From the NCBI RefSeq assembly GCF_014397785.1, contig NZ_VZQQ01000005.1:62001-126000 (forward strand): a stretch of 64,000 nt of DNA. Reading direction: 5' to 3'. Positions 8,906 to 17,086 of this stretch are shown piece by piece (position 1 is the first letter of the stretch; every line of letters starts with the position of its first letter). This stretch comes from Paraburkholderia podalyriae (GTDB lineage Bacteria > Pseudomonadota > Gammaproteobacteria > Burkholderiales > Burkholderiaceae). Both the position numbers and the translations under genes were made by a program. The notes beneath the pieces were generated by a model, which did no database searches, was not told the origin of the DNA, and saw nothing but the letters and a program-made list of their open reading frames with translations.

Positions 8906-8916
8906 GAACATCGTTC
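8906..8916. promoter_or_regulatory. GAAC-N3-GTTC site 1
   Basis: GAACATCGTTC, perfect arms, 193 bp upstream of the start at 8713 and 29 bp upstream of the frameshifted small gene at 8945. One of a family of sites shared by the cluster's promoter gaps. Confidence 0.55.
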
Positions 8917-8944
8917 TATTTCTAACCTCGGACCGCGTCGGGAT

Positions 8945-9164
8945 ATGCCGAAGTCGTCCGCTGAGCGAGTTGCCGACTATCGTGCCCGCAAGAAAGCTCA
9001 GGGCATGGTCACGTTGTCCCGTTGTCGTCCCCGCGGCCGACGTTGCCCTGTTCAACCAGTTCGCGGCGCAGCGCCGTAATAAGCATCTCGAAGACAGGCA
9101 CCCTGCTGGCGCGCCGAACGCAGTGGCGACCTATATTGCGGGCATCAGGACGTGGCTGGAGTAG
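8945..9164 (+). pseudogene. Frameshifted small hypothetical gene
   Basis: The first 25 codons (MPKSSAERVADYRARKKAQG and following) and a second segment starting VVVPAADVALFNQFAAQRR are in different frames. The second ends at TAG 9162-9164. Removing one C from the CCC run at 9018-9020 joins them into one protein of about 72 aa with a natural join at TLS/VVV. The joined product resembles small ribbon-helix-helix-like Burkholderia proteins of unknown function. This is either a real one-base insertion or a sequencing error. Confidence 0.65.
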
Positions 9165-9183
9165 ATAGACCCTGCCCGCACGC

Positions 9184-9354
9184 TCAGGCCGCCACTTCGA
9201 CCATCACGAAGTCGGCCTTGGTGGCACCGCACTCGGGGCATGCCCAGTCATCCGGGATGTCTTCCCAACGAGTGCCAGGCGCGATGCCCTCCGCGGGAAG
9301 TCCCGTTGCTTCGTCGTAGTAGAAACCGCAAAAAATGCATTGCCACTTTTTCAT
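9184..9354 (-). CDS. Rubredoxin
   Basis: A 56-aa gene. The two iron-binding knuckles are CIFCGFYYD near residue 6 and [11 protein letters not shown] near residue 39, the classic CxxC...CPxCG arrangement for a single Fe(Cys)4 centre, and the length is normal for rubredoxin. It starts 35 bases after the stop of the P450 gene on the same strand, so the two are probably co-transcribed. Rubredoxins transfer single electrons, classically to AlkB-type hydroxylases. Pairing with a class I P450 is unusual because those normally use a [2Fe-2S] ferredoxin, and one is encoded at 20612. The Shine-Dalgarno is weak. Confidence 0.92.
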   Translation of the reverse strand: MKKWQCIFCGFYYDEATGLPAEGIAPGTRWEDIPDDWACPECGATKADFVMVEVAA

Positions 9355-9388
9355 AGTCGTCGATGAGTCGTTGAGGGTGGGGGATCTT

Positions 9389-10591
9389 TCAGCGCGCTAC
9401 GTCCCAGACGAGCGGCAGATAAAGCATGCCGTTGACGGAGCCCGAACCGCAGCGCGGCTTTTCGCCCTCGCGGATGCGGAAATCGGGAATGCGCTTGAGC
9501 CATTCCTGCAGGAACACCTTGATCTCCGTGCGCGCGAGAAACGAACCGGGGCAGCGATGCGGTCCGTTGCCGAAAGCCGCGTGAATCACCGGCTTGCGTG
9601 TCAGGTCAACGGCGAGCGGATCGCTGAACTTGCGGTCGTCGAGGCCGAACAGGGAGTTCGGCAACTGGATCTGGTCGCCCTTCCTGAACTGGATGCCCTT
9701 GTATTCCATGTCCTGTGTGATGAGCCGCGCGGTATTCGCCACGCCAAAGCGCCGAATCAGTTCGTCGACCGACGAAACCATCAGATCGGGATTCTCAATC
9801 AGTTGCCTCCGATGCGCCGGATTCTCGGCGAGAAAGCGCGCGATGAAACCCATCATCGATGCGACGGTATCGAGGCCGCCGAACAGCACGACGATAAACA
9901 TCCCAAACATGCGCTCGGGGCTGATCGGCTTGCCTTCGATCTGCGCGTTGGCGACGAGGCTGACGAGATCGCCGCCCGCCTCTGCCTGACGCTTTTCCAC
10001 CCAGGTGGAGATATACCCGATGAGCCGGTGCTGCGATTCGTTGCGCTCTTCGACGTTGCCACGCACGGCCCACTCCGCCCATTCGAGCAGTTGCTCGCGA
10101 TCGCTCAACGGAAGATCTGCCAGCCGCAGGAAAATCACGATCGGCAGGATCTTCGAGAACTCCGACACGAACTCGCATTCGCCCCGCGGAGCGAGCTTTT
10201 CGATCAGCTCGATTGCGAGGTTGCGCACGTCGTTCTCCAGCGAGGCGATCGCTTGCGGCAGGAAAGCGGGCGTGATCAGGTTACGGTACGCGGTATGTTC
10301 GGGCGGGTCGAGTTCGAGCGGCACGAGCCGCGTCTCGTTGAGCGGCGGGATGTTGACGCTGCGATGCGAAAAGCGGGTATGGTCCCTCTGCATCGCCTCG
10401 ATGTCTTCTCCTCGCGTCGCGATCCAGTGGCCGCCATGGTACGGAGACCAGACGATATCGGGCCCGGTGTGCAGCGTCATCCACGCGATATGAACATCGT
10501 CTTGCACGCCTGGCGGATTCATATAGTCGAAATCGACCACGAGTTCTCGGGGAACATGGTCCGGCACGGTCCAGTCTTTCGTAGGGTTCAT
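9389..10591 (-). CDS. Cytochrome P450, P450cam (CYP101)-like
   Basis: A 400-aa soluble class I P450. It has the I-helix [10 protein letters not shown] (Asp241-Thr242), the ExxR motif Glu277-Arg280, and the heme-binding loop [12 protein letters not shown] (Cys347). The GGLDTV variant of the usual AGxxT, the LKRIPDF segment and the C-terminal LPLVWD all match P450cam. The position of the camphor-anchoring Tyr96 of P450cam, eight residues before the DPPE motif, is Thr87 here, so a camphor-like ketone contact is absent. Electrons probably come from the ferredoxin system at 19328-20932 or the adjacent rubredoxin. AGGAGA lies six bases before the start. Confidence 0.95.
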   Translation of the reverse strand: MNPTKDWTVPDHVPRELVVDFDYMNPPGVQDDVHIAWMTLHTGPDIVWSPYHGGHWIATRGEDIEAMQRDHTRFSHRSVNIPPLNETRLVPLELDPPEHTAYRNLITPAFLPQAIASLENDVRNLAIELIEKLAPRGECEFVSEFSKILPIVIFLRLADLPLSDREQLLEWAEWAVRGNVEERNESQHRLIGYISTWVEKRQAEAGGDLVSLVANAQIEGKPISPERMFGMFIVVLFGGLDTVASMMGFIARFLAENPAHRRQLIENPDLMVSSVDELIRRFGVANTARLITQDMEYKGIQFRKGDQIQLPNSLFGLDDRKFSDPLAVDLTRKPVIHAAFGNGPHRCPGSFLARTEIKVFLQEWLKRIPDFRIREGEKPRCGSGSVNGMLYLPLVWDVAR

Positions 10592-10743
10592 CTCGCGTCT
10601 CCTATCATTTAGTCGTCTACAAATGGATGAGTCGTCACAGTTTGCATCAACGTGCTAGCGTTCATATTATGCAACGCCGTTCAGTTTTGATATTATACCG
10701 AAGCGAGCTTTTTTACATCAACGCCTATCGAACGGAGACAAGA
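10592..10743. promoter_or_regulatory. Divergent promoter gap with degenerate GAAC-N3-GTTC site
   Basis: An AT-richer gap between the P450 (minus) and SDR (plus) genes. CAACGCCGTTC at 10672-10682 matches the GAAC-N3-GTTC palindrome with one mismatch, 81 bp from the P450 start and 62 bp from the SDR start. No confident -35/-10 pair could be assigned. Confidence 0.4.
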
Positions 10744-11649
10744 GTGAGCGATTTCGTCAAGGACAAGGTGGTAGTGGTAACGGGTGCGGGTGCCGGCATC
10801 GGGCGCGATTTCGCGTTGCAATTCGCGGCGAACGGCGCAAAGGTCATCGTCAACGACCTTGGTCGCAACGCCGAAACCGGCCAATTCGCCGCGGAGCGCG
10901 TGGTCGAAGAAATCAAGGAGACCGGCGGGCAAGCGCTTGCTTCGACGGATAGCGTCGCTGAATGGGATTCCGCGCAGAAGATCGTGCAGGCCGCGCTGGA
11001 CACGTTCGGCCGCATCGACTGTGTGGTCAACAACGCCGGCATCGTGCGTGACCGCATGTTCTTCAACATGAGCCTCGACGAGTGGAAGGCCGTCGTCGAC
11101 GTGCATCTGAACGGATCGTTTTTCGTGGCACGCGCGGCGGCTCCGCATTTCAAGGCACAAAACGGCGGCAGCTTCGTTCATATGACCTCCACCTCGGGTC
11201 TGATCGGCAACATCGGACAGGCCAACTACTCCGCCGCCAAGATGGGGGTCGTCGGTCTGTCGAAGTCGATTGCCCTCGACATGGCGAAATTCAACGTGCG
11301 CTCGAACTGCATCGCGCCGTGGGCATGGACCGCGATGACGGCCTCGATCCCCTCGGAGACGCCTGAGCAAAAAGCACGGGTCGAAATTCTCAAGCGCATG
11401 GAATCGCGCAAGATCGCGCCGCTCGCGGTCTACCTCGCGTCCGACCAGGCCGCAAAGGTTTCGGGTCAGATCTTCGGCGTGCGCGCCAACGAGATCTACT
11501 TCTTCAACCAGATCCGCATGATCCGCTCGCTGCATCGCGACGGCGGCTGGACGCCCGAGGCGATTGCCGAGCAGGTGATGCCGGCGTTCGAAGCGAGCTT
11601 CTTCCCGAACGTGCCCTCGATGGCGCTCACGCCCTGGGATCCGGTGTAA
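10744..11649 (+). CDS. SDR dehydrogenase, MFE-2-type (3R)-hydroxyacyl-CoA dehydrogenase-like
   Basis: A 301-aa short-chain dehydrogenase beginning at a GTG (10744) with GGAG six bases upstream; the longer open frame from 10627 has no such signal. Cofactor motif is TGAGAGIG, then NNAG and the catalytic Ser...YSAAK. The NDLGRN segment and the GQANYSAAKMGVVGLSKS stretch are typical of the dehydrogenase domain of peroxisomal multifunctional enzyme 2 and bacterial Hsd4A proteins, which oxidise (3R)-hydroxyacyl-CoA, including sterol side chains. The MaoC (R)-hydratase at 51795 would supply such a substrate. It ends at a hairpin shared with the convergent CitE gene. Confidence 0.88.
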   Translation: MSDFVKDKVVVVTGAGAGIGRDFALQFAANGAKVIVNDLGRNAETGQFAAERVVEEIKETGGQALASTDSVAEWDSAQKIVQAALDTFGRIDCVVNNAGIVRDRMFFNMSLDEWKAVVDVHLNGSFFVARAAAPHFKAQNGGSFVHMTSTSGLIGNIGQANYSAAKMGVVGLSKSIALDMAKFNVRSNCIAPWAWTAMTASIPSETPEQKARVEILKRMESRKIAPLAVYLASDQAAKVSGQIFGVRANEIYFFNQIRMIRSLHRDGGWTPEAIAEQVMPAFEASFFPNVPSMALTPWDPV

Positions 11650-11665
11650 GCGATACCTCGTCACG

Positions 11666-11696
11666 CCCGCGCCACCTGATGCGGTGGTGGCGCGGG
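11666..11696. terminator. Terminator-like hairpin between convergent genes
   Basis: Perfect 11-bp arms CCCGCGCCACC/GGTGGCGCGGG around a 9-base loop, centred in the 74-bp gap between the SDR and CitE genes. There is no long T-tract; it is probably bidirectional. Confidence 0.6.
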
Positions 11697-11723
11697 CGGT
11701 GCGGCGCTCACCCGCCACACCAC

Positions 11724-12545
11724 TTACCCTTCCTCTGAACCGCGCACGCTCTCAGACACGCCAACGATGCGTCTTGCCTTGAGCAATACCGGCAAGTCCA
11801 CCATCCGTCCATCTACGGACACCGCCCCGCCTTCTGCCCGCTCATACGCGTCGACGATTCGCTGCGCCTTGGCAATTTCATCCGCGCTCGGGCTGAACGT
11901 CGCATTGACCGCTGCAACCTGGCGCGGATGAATGCACAGCTTCCCGCCAAAGCCCAGCGATCGCGCCTTCGACGAATCCCCCGCGAGTTGCTGTTCGTCA
12001 TCGATCGCTACCGTAACGCCGTCCACCGGGGACAGGATTCCAGCTACACGCGAGGCCAGCACGATACGCGAACGCGCGAGCAGCAACGCGTCCCATGAAC
12101 CGTCACAATCCAGATCAAGCTCGAAGTCAACCGAACCGAATATGAGTCGCTCGACGCCGGGCATGCGCGCCACGTCCAGTGCGTTCCAGACGCCCTCGGC
12201 AGATTCGATGATCGGCAAGATGGGTTTCGCCGTTGCCGCCGCGACAGCGGTCAAAGCAGCCGGTTTCTCCGCCTTGGGCAACACGACGCCATCGATACCA
12301 TCGAACGCTGCGAGTGAGAGGTCCTGCTGGAACCACTGCGTACCCGCTCCATTGATGCGCAACAGTACGCGAACCGGCGATGCCGAAAATGTTCGTACCG
12401 CACCGGCAACATGTGCACGCGCCGACGCTTTGTCCGAATCTGCGACAGCGTCCTCCAGGTCCACGATCACCGCATCCGCGCCTGCCGCGAGTGCCTTGGC
12501 GAATCGTTCGGGCTTGCTGCCCGGCACAAAAAGAAACGAACGCAT
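11724..12545 (-). CDS. HpcH/HpaI / CitE-like CoA-ester lyase
   Basis: 273 aa, a single TIM-barrel domain of usual CitE-like length. It opens with MRSFLFVPGSKPERF and has VIVDLEDAVADSDK (acidic Mg ligand region), VVLPKAE, and FGSVDFELDLDCD, where the metal-binding acids sit. Family members split 3-hydroxyacyl-CoA esters such as citramalyl-, malyl- or methylmalyl-CoA to acetyl- or propionyl-CoA plus a 2-oxoacid. Directly upstream is an itaconyl/mesaconyl-CoA-hydratase-like gene, which would make citramalyl-type substrates, so a pyruvate-forming citramalyl-CoA lyase is the leading guess. GGGAGA precedes the start. It is the last gene of the P450-led minus-strand operon. Confidence 0.9.
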   Translation of the reverse strand: MRSFLFVPGSKPERFAKALAAGADAVIVDLEDAVADSDKASARAHVAGAVRTFSASPVRVLLRINGAGTQWFQQDLSLAAFDGIDGVVLPKAEKPAALTAVAAATAKPILPIIESAEGVWNALDVARMPGVERLIFGSVDFELDLDCDGSWDALLLARSRIVLASRVAGILSPVDGVTVAIDDEQQLAGDSSKARSLGFGGKLCIHPRQVAAVNATFSPSADEIAKAQRIVDAYERAEGGAVSVDGRMVDLPVLLKARRIVGVSESVRGSEEG

Positions 12546-12606
12546 AAGTCTCCCATTCAGCGTCCGGTCCGGCTACGGCGACCCCGCCAGCGGACCGGCT
12601 CGACGA

Positions 12607-13476
12607 TCAGACCAGAGTAGCCGTGGCTTCCATGCGCAACGATCCGTCGCTGCCGGCGATCCACAAGCTCACCTTGTTTTGGTCCGATTCGTCCTGCTTT
12701 CCGCAAACATAGAAAGGCGCAGTGTCCACCACCGGTTTGATCGCGCGGAACGAAAACGCTCCGACGCGAGCGCCCGGCAGCTCCGATCCGAGCGAGTCCA
12801 TCAGAAGGGTGGCGAGCAGCGGGCCATGCACGACGAGTCCCTCGTATCCCTCTTCGCCGATCGCGTAAGGCCGATCGTAGTGAATGCGATGACCATTCAA
12901 CGTAAGCGCTGAGTAGCGAAACAGCAGCACCGGATCAGGATTGATCTCGCGTGTCCATTGAGCGCCCATGGTCGCGACCTGTAGTGCTGCAGGCTTTTCG
13001 CTGGCAGCCGGATGATCGCGATACACGATATCCTGGCGTTCGACGATGGCAAGGCCAGCAGCGTCGCTGACCTCGTGCTTGACCTTCACGAACACGAGAT
13101 CGCCGGTACGTCCATGCTTGTGCGCAACACTCTCGATGCATGAAAGACGCGTGACCGCGCTACCCGCTTTCAGCGGCCGTAGAAACTCGAGTTGACTGCC
13201 CGCCCACATGCGGCGAGGCAAATCGACCGGCGGCAGAAAGCCGCCGCGTTTCGGATGACCGTCCGTCCCCACCATCGACTGGCGATGAACCGGCAGAAAA
13301 TAAAGCCAGTGCCACAATGGCGGCAAGTCATCGCCACGTGCTGAAGGCGCGTCATCGTGGTCAAGCATGGCGCTCAGAGCCGCCATCGGCGTGGAGGTGA
13401 CCTGGTCCTGCACTTGCTCAGTGCGCCCGGTCCATTGCTGCAAATACTCGATATCCATGAGCGTCGTGCCAATCAC
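12607..13476 (-). CDS. MaoC/FAS1-like dehydratase, itaconyl- or mesaconyl-CoA hydratase-like
   Basis: 289 aa with a degenerate N-terminal hot-dog half and a C-terminal half containing FRYSALTLNGHRIHYD followed by YEGLVVHGPL, the signature of mesaconyl-C4-CoA and itaconyl-CoA hydratases. These hydrate a methyl-branched dicarboxylic enoyl-CoA to citramalyl-CoA, the substrate of a CitE-type lyase like the next gene. The GTG start at 13476 overlaps the preceding stop (GTGA); an ATG at 13458 is the alternative and lacks a clear ribosome binding site. Hydration of another branched enoyl-CoA from the terpenoid pathway is equally possible. Confidence 0.85.
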   Translation of the reverse strand: MIGTTLMDIEYLQQWTGRTEQVQDQVTSTPMAALSAMLDHDDAPSARGDDLPPLWHWLYFLPVHRQSMVGTDGHPKRGGFLPPVDLPRRMWAGSQLEFLRPLKAGSAVTRLSCIESVAHKHGRTGDLVFVKVKHEVSDAAGLAIVERQDIVYRDHPAASEKPAALQVATMGAQWTREINPDPVLLFRYSALTLNGHRIHYDRPYAIGEEGYEGLVVHGPLLATLLMDSLGSELPGARVGAFSFRAIKPVVDTAPFYVCGKQDESDQNKVSLWIAGSDGSLRMEATATLV

Positions 13477-14639
13477 TTCAGATCCAGTGCGTCGCGAATC
13501 GCCGCAGCGATCGGAAGCAGCGGATCTTCTTCCGGCGTGGCCGGGTTGAACAGCTTGTTATGGCAGATCGCGACGGCGAGCCCGGTATCCGGATCGGCCC
13601 AGCCGATCGAATTGCCCTGCCCCGGATGGCACAAAGCGCGCGGCGAACGTGCCGCCGTCACCGGCGGATGGTTGCCGCCGAACCAGAAGCCACCGATCGT
13701 GATGGGAATCGGAAAGCCGAACATCACCGGGTCGGGCTCCTCGCTATTGGCGCGTGGCGTGTTCAGCGTGGCAACGAGTTCCTTCGAGAGTATCCTCACG
13801 CCGTCCAACTCGCCGCCGCATGCCAGCATTGCCCAGAAGCGCGCCTCGCTGCGCGCGTTGAAGATCCCGCCAACGCCCGCCACTTCCGCGCGCCGCACGT
13901 CCGGGCGCTCGAACACTTGCGGCGTCAATGCGACCTGTTGCGGCATCGAGCGCAAGAACAGCGGCGGCAGGTATGCCGCGGGAACCGGCACCATTGCATC
14001 GGTCAGACGTGCGATGCGCGGTTCGACTTCGTCGGGAATGCCGATCCACAGATCGTCGATGCCGAGCGGCATCGCAATCTCTTCCCGGACAAAACGGCCC
14101 AGCGAGCGCTTCTTCGGATCGGCGCGCCGCACCAGCTCGCCAACGATCCAGCCGAACGTCATCGACAGGTACAGCGTTTTCGTCCCCGGCTCCGCAAGCG
14201 GCTCAAGGTTGGCGATGGCGCCGGTCATCCACTGCCAGTCACACATCAGCTCCGGCGTGACGCCTTCGGGCATTTGCGGCACACACGCGCGATGCGTCAG
14301 CACATCGCGCACCGTCGTGTTCTGCTTGCCGTGCGCACCGTACTCTGGCCAGTAGCGCGTCACCGGCGCGTCGTATTCGATCAGCCCGCGGTCGGCCAGG
14401 ATATGCAACGCCGTTGCAGCAACGGCCTTCGTCACCGAATACACATTGAACAGCGTTTCGCCATCGACCAGACGGCCGGTGGACGGATCGGCCACGCCGC
14501 TCCATGCGTCGATCATAAGCTTGCCGTTCAGATAGGCCGCCACCTGCACGCCGATCTCACCGCCTTCCCGTGTGGCACGGTCGAGCGCCTGCTGAACGAT
14601 CGCGTTGCGCTCCGTCGATGCTTGCACTACCAAGGTCAT
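13473..14639 (-). CDS. Serine hydrolase, beta-lactamase/EstB family
   Basis: 388 aa from the ATG at 14639 (GGGAGA seven bases upstream); the longer frame to 14702 lacks such a signal. The class C beta-lactamase/esterase fold is indicated by the SxxK motif SVTK (Ser68, Lys71) and a downstream Tyr157 in YLS within the usual YxSxTxGW(L/I)VGE block. There is no signal peptide, so it is cytoplasmic and more likely an esterase or lactonase than a beta-lactamase. In this operon, after a P450, a GMC oxidoreductase and a C-C hydrolase, it may open a lactone or cleave an ester intermediate. Its GTGA overlap with the next gene suggests coupling. Confidence 0.9.
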   Translation of the reverse strand: MTLVVQASTERNAIVQQALDRATREGGEIGVQVAAYLNGKLMIDAWSGVADPSTGRLVDGETLFNVYSVTKAVAATALHILADRGLIEYDAPVTRYWPEYGAHGKQNTTVRDVLTHRACVPQMPEGVTPELMCDWQWMTGAIANLEPLAEPGTKTLYLSMTFGWIVGELVRRADPKKRSLGRFVREEIAMPLGIDDLWIGIPDEVEPRIARLTDAMVPVPAAYLPPLFLRSMPQQVALTPQVFERPDVRRAEVAGVGGIFNARSEARFWAMLACGGELDGVRILSKELVATLNTPRANSEEPDPVMFGFPIPITIGGFWFGGNHPPVTAARSPRALCHPGQGNSIGWADPDTGLAVAICHNKLFNPATPEEDPLLPIAAAIRDALDLK

Positions 14640-14676
14640 ATCGTGTCTCCCATTCGTGAACATTCGCGTTGACCGA

Positions 14677-15447
14677 CTATGTCTTGCCGGACTGCGCGGC
14701 AATACCGGCGAGCCCTTCTAGCGCGAGCCCGTAGCCCAGTTCGTCGAGCACGCGGCGCTTGAACGGCTGCGTGAAGACCGCGCGCGTGTATCGCAGCGTT
14801 TCGATCGGCTTCGCCGCGAGTTCGTGCGCCATTTGCCACGCACGTTCGAGCAACGTGTCGTGCGCGACGACTTCGCCGACGACGCCAAGCTCCCACGCAC
14901 GCTGCGCCGTGATGCGCTCGCCGCTGAGAAGAAAGTAGCGGGCGCGGTTGTGGCCAATCAGCATCGGCCAGACGATCTGCACGCCGTCCGCCGGCACGAC
15001 GCCGTGAACGAAGTGCGCCTGGTCCGAGATTTCGGCGCGACTGGATGCCAGCACGATATCCGACAGCACGAGCAACTCGGCATGAATGAGTGCCGGCCCG
15101 TTGATCGCGCCGATAACTGGAACCGGAATGTCCAGCAGTTGCATCAGCAGGTCCTGCCCTTCGCGCTGCAGGCGCGGCCAGGCTTGCGCAAGCGGCTCCG
15201 TCGGCAACTCGGCGTAATTCATCGCGTCGCAGAACGAATCGCCGGTGCCGGTCAGGATCACTACGCGATTGTCGAGGTCGCGTGCGATCTGGTAGAACGC
15301 CTCGCCTAGCTGGCTGTGAATGCTGCGATCGAGCGCGCCCCACTTGAGCGGGCCACCCTCCGTATGCAAGCGCACTTGCAAAACTCCGTCGCGTCGCTCG
15401 AAATCGATGTTCGTAAAACGCCCGCTGTAATCTTCGAGGCGGCTCAT
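14677..15447 (-). CDS. 6-oxocamphor hydrolase-like beta-diketone (C-C) hydrolase, crotonase superfamily
   Basis: 256 aa from the ATG at 15447, which has GGAGG eight bases upstream and overlaps the GMC stop (ATGA). The protein resembles Rhodococcus 6-oxocamphor hydrolase (OCH, CamK) throughout: an early HTEGG then Trp36, VVILTGTG near 63-69, a conserved NGP at 116-118, YFLLSGE. By alignment to OCH as I remember it, the active-site residues His122, His145, Asp154 and Glu244 are all present with matching spacing. OCH performs a retro-Claisen cleavage of a bicyclic non-enolisable beta-diketone to a ring-opened keto acid. This points to a bicyclic diketone intermediate in the pathway. Confidence 0.88.
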   Translation of the reverse strand: MSRLEDYSGRFTNIDFERRDGVLQVRLHTEGGPLKWGALDRSIHSQLGEAFYQIARDLDNRVVILTGTGDSFCDAMNYAELPTEPLAQAWPRLQREGQDLLMQLLDIPVPVIGAINGPALIHAELLVLSDIVLASSRAEISDQAHFVHGVVPADGVQIVWPMLIGHNRARYFLLSGERITAQRAWELGVVGEVVAHDTLLERAWQMAHELAAKPIETLRYTRAVFTQPFKRRVLDELGYGLALEGLAGIAAQSGKT

Positions 15448-17045
15448 CGCGCGTCCTCCAGGATCAGGCCGGCGGCGCTCCATGCCATCGCCATCATGGG
15501 GCCATTCGTGTTGCCGGAGATCATCGTGGGTGTGACGGAGAGATCCATCACGCGCAGGCGTTCGACACCGCGCACGCGCAGCCGCGAATCGAGCACGGCA
15601 AGCGTGTCCGATCCCATCTTGCAGGTACCGCAGGCGTGATAGCCGGATTGGCCTTCACGCCGGTAGAGGTCGAGAATCTCGTCATCGGTCTGGACGGCGG
15701 GGCCTGGGCGTGTCTCCCCTGCCAGCAGGCTGGCAAGCGGCTCGGCGGCCAGCACGCTGCGCATGAACCGGAAGGCGTTGACAGCCATCTGCCGGTCGTA
15801 CGGATCGGCAAGGTAGTTCGCGACGACTTGGGGCGGCACGCGGGGGTCCGCGGACTGGATCCTGACGTGCCCTTCGCTGCGCGGGCGCAGCGGATAGCTG
15901 AAGAGCTGCATGCCTGGGAAAGACTCGAACGCGTAACCGGCCGCGCCGAAATCCATCGAGTACGGCGCCATCATCAGTTGAACGTCGGGACGCATCGCAT
16001 CCGCCGCGGTCTTGACGAAGCCGCCCACCTGGTACGAGCCGAGCGACATCACGCCACGGCGGAACAGCAGATACTGCATCGCGTTGCGCCATAAGCGCAT
16101 GCCGCCGAACTGGCGGTTCTGCGAATCGCGCCAATGCCGCAGGCGGGCTTGAAGCATATATAGATAGTGCTCGCGCAGGTTCCGTCCGACCCCCGGATTC
16201 GCCGCCACGACAGGAATGCCAAGCGACTGCAGATGGCCGGGATCGCCAACGCCCGACAGCTGCAAAAGCCGCGGCGACTCGATCGCGCCCGCCGACAGCA
16301 CGACCTCGCGGCGCGCACGGTAAGCGATCTGCTGCCCAGCGCTTTCGCACTGCACGCCGACCGCGCGCGTCCCGTCAAACACGATTCGCGCGGCTTGTGT
16401 GCCGGTCACGACCGTGAGGTTCTTGCGCGCCCTCGCGGGCTTCAGAAAGGCTTCGGCCGAGCTTTGCCGACGACCGTTGCGTATCGTATAGATCAGGTAG
16501 GCGACGCCCTCATGATCGAGCCTGTTGATATCTTCAACGCGCCGCACGCCGAGCGACCGGCACGCCTCGAGTACGGCGTCGCCAATACGATTGCGCTGCG
16601 GGTACGGTGACACTTTCAGCGGGCCGCCCTCTCCACGCAGCTCATCGGCGCCGAGCGCGTGATCTTCGATCCGCCTGAAGCAAGGCGCCAGGTTCTGCCA
16701 GCTCCAGCCCTCGACACCCAGTTCGGCCCAGCCGTCGTAGTCCTCGGGATGACCTCGCATATACACCATGCCGTTGATGCTGCTGGAACCGCCGAGCATC
16801 TTGCCGCGAAGCCAGATTTCGTTGCGATGCCCGTTTCCGTGATCGGGCTGCACCGGAATGAACCAGGCATGAGCTGGATCGCCCAGCAGCTTGCCAAAGC
16901 CTTTCGGCATCCGGATCAACGGATTGCGATCTTCCGGACCTGCCTCGATGAGTAGCACGGTATGGTGCCCGCTCTCCGAAATACGATTGGCTAGCACGCA
17001 ACCCGCCGCACCCGCGCCAATCACGATAAAGTCAAACTCGGTCAT
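15444..17045 (-). CDS. GMC family FAD-dependent alcohol dehydrogenase
   Basis: 533 aa, normal for the choline-dehydrogenase/PEG-dehydrogenase group. FAD-binding GAGAAG near residue 10, the GMC signature LRGKMLGGSSSINGMVY near residue 79, and the catalytic pair His470 (YHACGTCKMG) and Asn514 (NTNGP) are present. Such enzymes oxidise primary or secondary alcohols with electrons passed to the respiratory chain. Downstream of a P450 and directly upstream of the 6-oxocamphor-hydrolase-like gene, it is a natural candidate to turn a hydroxy-ketone into the beta-diketone that the hydrolase opens. GGAGA precedes the start. Confidence 0.93.
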   Translation of the reverse strand: MTEFDFIVIGAGAAGCVLANRISESGHHTVLLIEAGPEDRNPLIRMPKGFGKLLGDPAHAWFIPVQPDHGNGHRNEIWLRGKMLGGSSSINGMVYMRGHPEDYDGWAELGVEGWSWQNLAPCFRRIEDHALGADELRGEGGPLKVSPYPQRNRIGDAVLEACRSLGVRRVEDINRLDHEGVAYLIYTIRNGRRQSSAEAFLKPARARKNLTVVTGTQAARIVFDGTRAVGVQCESAGQQIAYRARREVVLSAGAIESPRLLQLSGVGDPGHLQSLGIPVVAANPGVGRNLREHYLYMLQARLRHWRDSQNRQFGGMRLWRNAMQYLLFRRGVMSLGSYQVGGFVKTAADAMRPDVQLMMAPYSMDFGAAGYAFESFPGMQLFSYPLRPRSEGHVRIQSADPRVPPQVVANYLADPYDRQMAVNAFRFMRSVLAAEPLASLLAGETRPGPAVQTDDEILDLYRREGQSGYHACGTCKMGSDTLAVLDSRLRVRGVERLRVMDLSVTPTMISGNTNGPMMAMAWSAAGLILEDAR

Positions 17046-17086
17046 CTATGCGTTCTCCACCGTGCGTGCAGACCAGCGCTACCTTA

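Noticed and set aside
9389..10591. Assignment of the P450 as a camphor 5-monooxygenase
   Set aside because: The camphor-contacting Tyr is replaced and no camphor-type Baeyer-Villiger monooxygenase gene is in the window.
9335..10612. Plus-strand open frame of 425 codons
   Set aside because: Antisense shadow of the P450 gene, which has all heme and I-helix motifs on the minus strand.
13473..14639. Beta-lactamase (antibiotic resistance) label
   Set aside because: The protein lacks a signal peptide and sits in a catabolic operon; the EstB-type esterase reading is more likely.
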